Shown here piece by piece: positions 1-5,690 of a stretch of DNA of 8,310 nucleotides. The stretch covers positions 1-8,310 of the forward strand of contig JQOA01000237.1 in NCBI GenBank assembly GCA_000753945.1, given 5' to 3'. A program made the translations under genes and the position numbers. Below the pieces are notes generated by a model, which ran no database searches, was not told where the DNA came from, and saw nothing but the letters and a program-made list of their open reading frames with translations. Position 1 is the first letter of the stretch; every line of letters starts with the position of its first letter. The stretch comes from Smithella sp. D17 (lineage in GTDB: Bacteria > Desulfobacterota > Syntrophia > Syntrophales > Smithellaceae).

Positions 1-65
1 GAACGAGCCAGCAAAAGAAAATCACGGGCGAAGCTTTCCAACTGTTCTTTGCTTCTCAATATTAT
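1..65. repeat. 65-bp exact inverted copy of part of the kinase gene (partner 1264-1328)
   Basis: Every base from 1 to 65 pairs as reverse complement with 1328 down to 1264, inside the histidine kinase gene just after its phospho-acceptor region. The match stops at 66 (a here, where c would be needed). It starts exactly at base 1, so it may continue to the left of the window. The copy carries no start codon or gene of its own. A template-switch or fold-back chimera made during DNA amplification, or an assembly error at a contig end, explains it best. A real small inverted duplication is possible. If it is an artefact, true genomic sequence upstream of the kinase begins only at about base 66. 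Confidence 0.9.
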
Positions 66-67
66 AG

Positions 68-73
68 TATAAT
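68..73 (+). promoter_or_regulatory. Consensus -10 box (TATAAT) upstream of the kinase gene
   Basis: A perfect TATAAT lies 53 bases before the kinase start. It is half of a small palindrome, ATTATA-g-TATAAT (61-73). No good -35 hexamer lies 16-18 bases upstream; the sequence there (about 45-51) is TTCTTT-like. That upstream part belongs to the inverted copy 1-65, whose junction at 65/66 cuts through the palindrome. If the copy is an artefact, the real -35 region is missing. A sigma-70-type promoter for pilSR is therefore plausible but not shown. Confidence 0.35.
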
Positions 74-126
74 TTAAAATTACAATTTGCTCTGGGTTCC
101 ATGCCCGTGATTCAAAAGGAAATAAA

Positions 127-1797
127 GTGCCTGTACTGTATAATGAAGCCGCAATCAAAGAAAAAAACAAAAGGCGTTTGTTTTTTTTAATCGTATCCAG
201 GGTTATCCTTGTGACACTCTTTCTGGGGACAACCGTTTTTCTCGATATCAGAAAACAGGAATTTTCAATATCACAAATAACCATTAGTTTTTTTTATTTT
301 AGTACTGCTGCGTTTTATTTTTTTTCGGTTGTTTACATTTTCCTTTTGAAATTTCTGAAAAATATACAAAGCAATATTTATTTACAACTCACTGTGGATA
401 TCGTTTTAATCACTTTTCTTGTCGGCCTGACCGACAACATCCAGATTGATTACTCACTTTTCTACACGCTGGTAATAATTTATTCGGTGCCATTTTTGGG
501 CCGCAGTGGCGGATTAATTGTAGCTTCGGTTGCCAGCATATTTTATGGTCTGCTGGCGGGCCTTAAATATTTCGACCTGCTGCCTTTTGCTTCTTCTATC
601 GGACATTATTATAATCTTAACGCTTATGATGTATTAACAAATATCCTGGTTCATATCGTATCGTTTTATGTTTTAGCTTTCCTGGCGGGGTTTGCCGTTG
701 AGCAGGAAAAGAAAACGAGATCGTTACTCGAAGAGAAGGAATCGGATTTTAAACAATTGGATTTGCTTTTCCGAAGCATTATTGAATCGGTGTATACAGG
801 TGTCATGACTGTCGACTTGAATAACTTTATCAAAACTTTTAACAATGCTGCAGAAGAAATCACCGGTATTTCAAAACTAGAAGTACTGGACAAAAAAATG
901 GATGATATTTTCCCTGAAATTTTGCCTTTTATGAATACGGATACAATTAATAAGCCGCCCAAAAACAGGAATGAGGTTTTAATTGATGGTTTGAAAGGGG
1001 GAAAACTTAAATTGGGTTTGTCGGTTTCTCCGCTCAAGGGAAGAAGCGAAAATCAAATCGGAAACATTTTAATATTTCAGGATTTAACTCAAATTACAGA
1101 AATGGAAAAGAAACTCGAAATGAACAGGAAGATGGCAATAATCGGTGAAATGGCGGCAGGATGGGCGCACGAAGTTCGTAATCCGCTGGCGGCAATAACC
1201 GGGTCAATAGAACTGCTACAAAAGGGATTAGAACCGGAAGGAACCAATAAGCGTTTAATGGAGATAATATTGAGAAGCAAAGAACAGTTGGAAAGCTTCG
1301 CCCGTGATTTTCTTTTGCTGGCTCGTTCGGTTCCCGTATCAAGAGAATCTGTTAATTTAAAGGATGTTGTTGAAGAAGCCCTCGAACATATAAAGTTTTC
1401 TCCGGAATGGACAGACAAAATCAGGATTGAGAAGAAATTATCGGTTAATGAGAAAGCCTTTGCCAATAAAGAACAGGTTCGGCAAATTATCAACAATCTG
1501 ATTCTCAACGCTGTTCAGTCCATGGAAAAAGATGGTATTTTGTCCGTCGAAACAAAAATCGTGGAGTTGGATGATAAGAATAAATATGCCGAAATCAAAA
1601 TTATGGATACGGGATGCGGCATCAGTAAAGATGACTTAAACAGAATATTTGAGCCTTTTTTCACGAATAAAACTAAAGGAACCGGATTGGGCTTAACTAT
1701 TGTTAATCATATCGTTGACGGCTACAATGGAAGAATCAAAATAGAGAGTACAGTAAATGAGGGGACTGTCTGTTATGTCTGGTTGCCTGTAATATAG
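127..1797 (+). CDS. pilS: PilS-like membrane sensor histidine kinase
   Basis: A two-component sensor kinase of 556 residues. Six hydrophobic segments (about residues 16-38, 51-77, 84-102, 109-125, 128-145 and 168-190) form a membrane sensor with almost no periplasmic domain, as in PilS. A PAS domain follows (about 210-325), then the HisKA dimerisation domain with H-box WAHEVRNP (phospho-acceptor H348), and an HATPase domain with N-box N461, G1 motif DTGCGI (D494), FEPFF (508-512) and G2 motif GTGLGL (518-523). All catalytic boxes are intact. The start is GTG 127, preceded by AAAGGA at 115-120; the ATG at 101 is out of frame. The response regulator follows 63 bases downstream on the same strand. 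PilS kinases act through PilR on sigma-54-dependent genes, classically pilin. The kinase class is certain. The PilS name rests on six helices, PAS and the partner gene; no pilus gene is in view. Confidence 0.85.
   Translation: MPVLYNEAAIKEKNKRRLFFLIVSRVILVTLFLGTTVFLDIRKQEFSISQITISFFYFSTAAFYFFSVVYIFLLKFLKNIQSNIYLQLTVDIVLITFLVGLTDNIQIDYSLFYTLVIIYSVPFLGRSGGLIVASVASIFYGLLAGLKYFDLLPFASSIGHYYNLNAYDVLTNILVHIVSFYVLAFLAGFAVEQEKKTRSLLEEKESDFKQLDLLFRSIIESVYTGVMTVDLNNFIKTFNNAAEEITGISKLEVLDKKMDDIFPEILPFMNTDTINKPPKNRNEVLIDGLKGGKLKLGLSVSPLKGRSENQIGNILIFQDLTQITEMEKKLEMNRKMAIIGEMAAGWAHEVRNPLAAITGSIELLQKGLEPEGTNKRLMEIILRSKEQLESFARDFLLLARSVPVSRESVNLKDVVEEALEHIKFSPEWTDKIRIEKKLSVNEKAFANKEQVRQIINNLILNAVQSMEKDGILSVETKIVELDDKNKYAEIKIMDTGCGISKDDLNRIFEPFFTNKTKGTGLGLTIVNHIVDGYNGRIKIESTVNEGTVCYVWLPVI
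1264..1328. repeat. Original copy of the 65-bp inverted repeat, within the kinase gene
   Basis: This segment is the partner of bases 1-65 in opposite orientation. Here it lies in an intact reading frame coding for the dimerisation helices after the kinase H-box (about residues 380-401), so this is the functional, original copy and the one at the left edge is derived. Confidence 0.9.
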
Positions 1798-1860
1798 TGA
1801 AAAGAAGAATTAAATATTCTGCTGTTGAGATGTTATTGAAACGAAGCGGAGGTAAAAAGC

Positions 1861-3228
1861 ATGGCGAAAATTCTGGTTGTTGATGACGATCAGGGCATGA
1901 GAGAATTCATGGAAATTATGCTTGTCCAGGAAGGCTACGATGTAACCAGCATCGGAGAACCGGTAAAAGCAATTGATTTATGCTGCAAGAATGCCTTTGA
2001 TCTGATTATTACCGATCTAAAAATGCCTAAAATCAGTGGCCTTGATTTTCTTAAAGTCATCAAGGATCAGAGACCTGATGCCATAGTTATTCTTATCACG
2101 GGTTACGCTTCGGGAGAGACAGCAATAAAAGCGATGAAAGAAGGGGCTTATGATTATGTGGAAAAAGGCGGCAGCATCGAGGAACTTAAAAAAGTTGTGC
2201 GCTCGGCCCTGCAGAAAAAAGGATTGATTGAAAATAATATCGGGGGGAAAAAAATACTGGCAGATGCGGCAAATTCATTCTGCGGCATGATCGGAACCAA
2301 CAGAGAAATGATTAAAATATTCGCGACAATAAAAAAAGTGTCCGATACACTGGCGAATATTTTAATACTGGGTGAAAGCGGAACAGGGAAAGAGCTTGTC
2401 GCGAGCGCTATTCATGAAAATTCTTCCCGTCTAAAGAAACCATTTATGGCCATTAACAGTGGTGGAATACCGGAGAATCTTCTGGAGAGCGAACTTTTCG
2501 GATACATGAAAGGCTCTTTTACCGGCGCTTACGCTGACAAGGCGGGATTCTTTGAAATGGCGCGCGGCGGCACCATATTTCTTGATGAAATAGGCGAATT
2601 ATCGCCATCTTTGCAGGTCAAGCTCTTGAGGGTAGTTCAGGAAAGAACCTTCAGGCGGATAGGCGGCTCGGAAGATATCAAGGTTGATGTGCGTATTATT
2701 TCCGCGACAAATCAAAATTTAAAAGAAAAGGTAAGAAAAGGAGAATTTCGTGAAGACCTCTATTATCGTTTGAATGTTATTCCCATTCATCTTCCTCCAC
2801 TGAGAGAGCGCAAAGAGGATATTCCTCTTCTTATCAATCATTTTATCAGCAAATACGCGCAACTGTTCGGTAAGGAGATCAGGGATATTTCTTCATATGC
2901 TATGGAACTGTTGACGAATTATGCTTTTCCGGGCAATATTCGTGAATTGGAAAATATTATTGAACGCAGCGTCGCCATGGAGAGCTCCAACATAATCCTG
3001 CCGGAAAGCTTAACCCTGCATACTGAAGTGTCCTCAGGTGTCCCAAGGTTTGATATTGAGATAATGGATAAAGGAATTGACCTCAACGCGGAACTGGGAA
3101 AAATCGAAAAGATAATGATTGAGAAAGCTTTGCAGAAAACTAACGGATCAAAAGTAAAGGCTGCCGAATTGTTAAATGTCACCTTCGATTCATTACGCTA
3201 CCGCATTGAAAAGCTTGGCGTTGAATAA
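1861..3228 (+). CDS. pilR: PilR-like sigma-54-dependent response regulator (NtrC family)
   Basis: A cytoplasmic transcription activator of 455 residues, full length for the family. The receiver domain (about 3-115) has acidic pocket D8-D10, phospho-acceptor D52, T80 and K102. The usual proline after that lysine is replaced by glycine (EKGGS). The AAA+ domain (about 141-370) has Walker A GESGTGKE (171-178), the sigma-54 contact loop as GSFTGA (218-223), Walker B with D242-E243, and arginines R297 and R303 in the arginine-finger region. A Fis-type helix-turn-helix ends the protein (about 415-452), with the FDSLRYRIEKLG tail typical of PilR proteins. GGAGGT at 1848-1853 sits 7 bases before the ATG. 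The gene lies 63 bases after the kinase, which is its likely phosphodonor. It should remodel sigma-54 RNA polymerase at promoters with upstream binding sites; I found no convincing -24/-12 element in this window, so the targets are elsewhere or unseen. Confidence 0.88.
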   Translation: MAKILVVDDDQGMREFMEIMLVQEGYDVTSIGEPVKAIDLCCKNAFDLIITDLKMPKISGLDFLKVIKDQRPDAIVILITGYASGETAIKAMKEGAYDYVEKGGSIEELKKVVRSALQKKGLIENNIGGKKILADAANSFCGMIGTNREMIKIFATIKKVSDTLANILILGESGTGKELVASAIHENSSRLKKPFMAINSGGIPENLLESELFGYMKGSFTGAYADKAGFFEMARGGTIFLDEIGELSPSLQVKLLRVVQERTFRRIGGSEDIKVDVRIISATNQNLKEKVRKGEFREDLYYRLNVIPIHLPPLRERKEDIPLLINHFISKYAQLFGKEIRDISSYAMELLTNYAFPGNIRELENIIERSVAMESSNIILPESLTLHTEVSSGVPRFDIEIMDKGIDLNAELGKIEKIMIEKALQKTNGSKVKAAELLNVTFDSLRYRIEKLGVE

Positions 3229-3251
3229 TATTAAAAAACAATTAAATACAA

Positions 3252-3286
3252 GCTTGGCGATTGTTGTTATCCACAGCGGTTTTTTT
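3252..3286 (+). terminator. Possible weak intrinsic terminator after pilR
   Basis: Twenty-three bases after the pilR stop, GCT-TGG (3252-3257) can pair with CCA-c-AGC (3271-3277): six pairs with one bulged C and a 13-base loop. After GG comes a run of seven T (3280-3286) and then more T-rich sequence. The position fits the end of the pilSR transcript. The stem is short and interrupted, so the call is tentative; the stronger hairpin at 3461-3495 could serve as backup. Confidence 0.4.
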
Positions 3287-3298
3287 GTTTCTTTTTCC

Positions 3299-3328
3299 TT
3301 GACTTTTAAGCGATATTTGCTCTATATC
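3299..3328 (+). promoter_or_regulatory. Sigma-70-like promoter for a possible micro-gene
   Basis: TTGACT at 3299-3304 matches five of six -35 bases. TATATC at 3323-3328 (spacing 18) or CTATAT at 3322-3327 (spacing 17) can act as the -10. Transcription would begin near 3335, immediately before the Shine-Dalgarno sequence AAGAGGT (3338-3344) of the small reading frame. The surroundings are T-rich, so chance similarity is not excluded. Confidence 0.4.
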
Positions 3329-3348
3329 CCTCATTATAAGAGGTAACA

Positions 3349-3441
3349 ATGAAAATTTTAAGATTTCATTTTATGAAAAGGGCAGTTTTCTTTTATTTTT
3401 TTAGCTTTATTAACTTAAAGGTCTGCCTGATAAAATCATGA
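3349..3441 (+). CDS. Possible 30-residue hydrophobic small protein, function unknown
   Basis: I do not recognise this product. A reading frame of 30 codons runs from ATG 3349 to TGA 3439-3441. It is preceded by AAGAGGT (3338-3344) at short but workable spacing, has promoter-like boxes at 3299-3328, and is followed 20 bases later by a strong intrinsic terminator (3461-3495). The peptide starts MKILRFHFMKR, a basic end, followed by a hydrophobic stretch rich in Phe (about residues 12-29) interrupted by a lysine. That pattern fits a small membrane protein, though AT-rich DNA readily produces Phe- and Lys-rich peptides by chance. The same segment could instead be a small RNA of about 160 bases, or a long leader of the liv operon with the terminator acting as an attenuator. 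The element order supports an expressed unit; protein coding itself is uncertain. Confidence 0.35.
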   Translation: MKILRFHFMKRAVFFYFFSFINLKVCLIKS

Positions 3442-3460
3442 CCATTTACAAAGGGAAATG

Positions 3461-3495
3461 AACCGTGGGCAGAGAAAATCCCACGGTTTTTTTTT
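3461..3495 (+). terminator. Strong intrinsic (rho-independent) terminator
   Basis: A perfect 9-bp stem, AACCGTGGG (3461-3469) with CCCACGGTT (3480-3488), encloses a 10-base loop; the T run reaches 3495. The T-tract is only on the + side, so it stops + strand transcripts. It lies 232 bases after pilR and 57 bases before the binding-protein gene. It could end pilSR readthrough, end a short transcript beginning near 3335, or attenuate the liv operon if that operon's promoter lies upstream of it. Confidence 0.88.
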
Positions 3496-3522
3496 GCCAT
3501 GATTATGGCTTGTTACTAAATT
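3494..3522 (+). promoter_or_regulatory. Sigma-70-like promoter in front of the transporter operon
   Basis: TTGCCA (3494-3499, five of six -35 bases) is followed after 17 bases by TAAATT (3517-3522, four of six -10 bases). Initiation near 3529 would give a leader of about 24 bases containing the strong Shine-Dalgarno sequence of the binding-protein gene. It starts right at the end of the preceding terminator, the usual place for an operon promoter. The -10 match is weak. Confidence 0.4.
3496..3509. repeat. Small dyad GCCAT-gatt-ATGGC overlapping the putative -35 box
   Basis: Five-base arms (3496-3500 and 3505-3509) flank a 4-base centre. The dyad overlaps the end of the putative -35 box and the following spacer, where a repressor or activator half-site pair often lies. 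Arms this short also occur by chance; no known operator consensus was recognised. Confidence 0.3.
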
Positions 3523-3552
3523 AAAAAGATCAAAAGGGGAGGGGAAATAACT

Positions 3553-4752
3553 ATGAGATTTAAATTATGGATAACAATTTTAGCTGCTGTTTTTCTGATT
3601 GCCGGCGTTGGCAATGCGCAGGCAAAGACGATTAAAGTCGGGGCCGCAATCAACCTGACCGGTCCCGCGTCGACATGGGGACAGTTTCATGAAAAAGGTC
3701 AGCGTGATTATTTCCGTTATGTGAATGAAGTTAAAGGAGGTGTGTACGGAAACAAAATTGAGATGATTACCGTGGACACGGCCTACAAGGTGCCGGAAGC
3801 GCAGGCCGCGATTAACAAATTCGTTCTGCAGGATAAAGTGGATATGATTACAACCTGGGGTGCAGGTGAAGGACTGGCGGCAAAACCCATCATTCAAAAA
3901 TATAAAGTGCCGGCAATCAATTATTCGACGAGTTGGGAAATATTGGAGAAACCGGTTGATTATATGTATTTGCCGTTCGGCAGTTATAAAATGGATTGCC
4001 ATGCCATATTGGAATACATCAAAGCCATTCATAAAGGCAAGAATGCTCCCAAAGTCGGCCTGCTGACTTACAATAATGCCTACGGACGTTCTATTCACGC
4101 GCCGAGCAAGGAATACGCGAAACGGCTGGGCATCAACCTTGTGGCGGTGGAAGAATTTCCACCCAAAACCGTTGATCTCAATACAGAACTTCTTCGTCTG
4201 CAAAAAGCCGGAGCGGAGTATGTATTTATGCAGATGCTGCCTTCAGCAATAATCACGGCTTTCAAAAGCGCTGATCGTATAAATTACAGTCCTGTTTTTC
4301 TGGGAACATGGACGTCGACCGATCCCGATTTCTTTAAAATGGGTGCTGGGCTTATCCGTGACAGAATGATCATCCAGTTCCCGGGAGGATTGCCTGTTGA
4401 TAAATCAAAAGGAATTGCTGTAATGCAGCAGTTATGGAAAAAATATAAAACAGTGGATAAATTCGATGCTTCATACTGGGAAGGCGTTGTTATCGGTATG
4501 ATTATGGAACGCGCTTTTATCCGTGCATATGAAAAGAGTAAAAATATTAATCCGGAAACAATAAACGCGGCTCTGGAATCGTTTAAGAATGAAGATTTTG
4601 GCGGTTTAGTGCCGAAAATAACATACACTAAAGATGATCACGGCGCTTCTTTTACCGCGCGCATGGTCAAGGTCAAGGAAGACGGAAGTTATATACCTCT
4701 GACCAATTTTTATGTTCCGGGCAAAGACAAAATCAGGCTGTTAAAGAAGTAG
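3553..4752 (+). CDS. livK: LivK-type periplasmic solute-binding protein of an ABC importer
   Basis: A secreted substrate-binding protein of 399 residues, the usual length for the periplasmic-binding-protein type I (leucine/amide-binding) family. A signal peptide covers residues 1-24: basic MRFK, hydrophobic core, and an A-Q-A site with predicted cleavage after A24. There is no lipobox cysteine, so it should be soluble in the periplasm of a Gram-negative cell. The mature protein opens with KTIKVGAAINLTGPAS, the family's first strand and ligand-loop region. GGGGAGGGG at 3536-3544 lies 8 bases before the ATG, suggesting strong translation. It captures the ligand and delivers it to the LivH/LivM-type permease. 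Members of this family bind branched-chain amino acids, amides, urea or aromatic and other carboxylic acids; the ligand cannot be read from the sequence. The acyl-CoA ligase downstream favours an organic acid. The symbol is a family label, not a substrate claim. Confidence 0.87.
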   Translation: MRFKLWITILAAVFLIAGVGNAQAKTIKVGAAINLTGPASTWGQFHEKGQRDYFRYVNEVKGGVYGNKIEMITVDTAYKVPEAQAAINKFVLQDKVDMITTWGAGEGLAAKPIIQKYKVPAINYSTSWEILEKPVDYMYLPFGSYKMDCHAILEYIKAIHKGKNAPKVGLLTYNNAYGRSIHAPSKEYAKRLGINLVAVEEFPPKTVDLNTELLRLQKAGAEYVFMQMLPSAIITAFKSADRINYSPVFLGTWTSTDPDFFKMGAGLIRDRMIIQFPGGLPVDKSKGIAVMQQLWKKYKTVDKFDASYWEGVVIGMIMERAFIRAYEKSKNINPETINAALESFKNEDFGGLVPKITYTKDDHGASFTARMVKVKEDGSYIPLTNFYVPGKDKIRLLKK

Positions 4753-4763
4753 ATATATACTAA

Positions 4764-4805
4764 ACAGACGTTGCCGGAGATTGAATTATTTCCGGCAACG
4801 TCTGT
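4764..4805 (+). promoter_or_regulatory. Intercistronic stem-loop with 15-bp perfect stem
   Basis: ACAGACGTTGCCGGA (4764-4778) is exactly complementary to 4791-4805, with a 12-base loop (4779-4790) that can add a G-U and an A-U pair. It lies in the gap between the binding-protein and ATPase genes and ends 27 bases before the Shine-Dalgarno sequence of the latter. No T run follows, so it is not a standard intrinsic terminator. Such hairpins after binding-protein genes are known to protect the upstream mRNA from 3' exonucleases, giving more binding protein than membrane components. That role is inferred here; partial termination is the alternative. Confidence 0.8.
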
Positions 4806-4843
4806 AAGCAAAATGTTTCGGATATATTTAATAAGAGGTTTAA

Positions 4844-5671
4844 ATGAAGGCTTTTCGCAGCCGGCCGTCGATAATGGTCAATCGGCGGGAAGAAGAAAAA
4901 AAAGCTGAGCTGGAGATTCAGAATTTACGTTTGAGTTTTGGCGGCGTGGTTGCCGTCAAGGATGTTGATCTTAAAGTTCACACCGGCGAACTAATGGCGA
5001 TCATCGGTCCCAATGGCGCCGGAAAAACAAGCCTTCTTAACTGCATAACCGGTTTTTACCGGGCCCGGCAGGGGAAAATAATTTTCAACGGTAAAGACAT
5101 CACTCATCTGCATACCCATGAACTTGTCGGCGTGGGGATCGGCAGAACTTTTCAAAATATAGAATTATTTCCGGGCATGACCGTTCTGGCCAATATGACT
5201 CTGGCGCGTCATATTCACTGTCAATACAGTTTCATCAAATCATTTCTTTTTTCCAAATCCGTCAGAGATGAAGAAATCCGTCACCGTCAGATTCTTGAAG
5301 AAATAATTGATTTTCTGGAAATGCAGTCCATACGTAAAAAAACAGTCGGCTCTCTTCCTTATGGAATGCAGAAAAGAGTGGAGTTGGGCCGGGCTCTTGC
5401 TCTGGAACCAAAGTTGCTGGTTCTTGATGAACCTTTCGCCGGTATGAACATGGAAGAAAAAGAGGATATGGTCCGCTTTCTTCTGGAATTGAATCAGAGG
5501 TGGGGGCTCACCATGATTCTGGTCGAACATGATATGTCTATTGTCATGAGCATTGCCCGGAGAATTATGGTTTTAAACTTCGGTGAAAAACTGGGTGAAG
5601 GAAGCGCTGAAGAAGTCAGCGTCAATCCTGAAGTCATCAAAGCTTATCTTGGCGAAGCTGAAGCTTTATAG
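4844..5671 (+). CDS. livG: LivG-type ABC transporter ATPase
   Basis: A cytoplasmic ATPase of 275 residues that powers import by a LivHM-type permease together with a LivF partner. It has Walker A GPNGAGKTS (55-63, K61), Q-loop Q104, signature LPYGMQ (171-176), Walker B ending D195-E196 (LLVLDEP) and H-loop H229 (EHDM). The signature differs from the textbook LSGGQ in having Pro at the second position and Met before the Gln. A TFQNIELF segment and a C-terminal end resembling AYLGE fit LivG rather than LivF. The extra 20 or so N-terminal residues are basic and charged. Start ATG 4844 has AAGAGG at 4833-4838; the in-frame ATG 4874 has no ribosome-binding site. The gene lies 91 bases after the binding-protein gene, separated by a stem-loop, and 19 bases before the ligase. 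Confidence 0.9.
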   Translation: MKAFRSRPSIMVNRREEEKKAELEIQNLRLSFGGVVAVKDVDLKVHTGELMAIIGPNGAGKTSLLNCITGFYRARQGKIIFNGKDITHLHTHELVGVGIGRTFQNIELFPGMTVLANMTLARHIHCQYSFIKSFLFSKSVRDEEIRHRQILEEIIDFLEMQSIRKKTVGSLPYGMQKRVELGRALALEPKLLVLDEPFAGMNMEEKEDMVRFLLELNQRWGLTMILVEHDMSIVMSIARRIMVLNFGEKLGEGSAEEVSVNPEVIKAYLGEAEAL

Positions 5672-5690
5672 ACATTTAAGGCGTTATATT

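Noticed and set aside
101..126. ATG 101 as start of the kinase gene
   Set aside because: It is 26 bases from GTG 127 and therefore out of frame; AAAGGA at 115-120 fits GTG 127.
666..1508. Three antisense open frames on the - strand opposite the kinase gene
   Set aside because: They overlap PAS, HisKA and HATPase coding sequence that is intact on the + strand. They are Ser/Leu-rich shadows without domains.
3211..3259. Direct repeat AAGCTTGGCG at 3211-3220 and 3250-3259
   Set aside because: Only ten bases, one copy in the pilR coding end and one just after it; no third copy, no integrase or insertion-sequence end nearby.
3256..3271. TGGC at 3256 and TGGC at 3506 as possible sigma-54 promoters
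   Set aside because: Neither has a TTGCA/T-like -12 element at the right distance, so the -24/-12 pattern fails.
3267..3275. Perfect DnaA box TTATCCACA downstream of pilR
   Set aside because: A single 9-base match, with no second box, no AT-rich unwinding element beyond the general composition, and no dnaA, dnaN or gidA neighbours. It also overlaps a possible terminator stem. Chance is adequate.
3580..4203. Long antisense open frame (207 codons, - strand) opposite the binding-protein gene
   Set aside because: It lies wholly inside a clear family gene, has no recognisable domain, and its composition is that of a complement-strand shadow.
4764..4805. Stem-loop as an intrinsic terminator
   Set aside because: The stem is strong, but the following bases (aagcaaaatg) have no T-tract and the next operon gene follows closely, so it is listed as an intercistronic hairpin.
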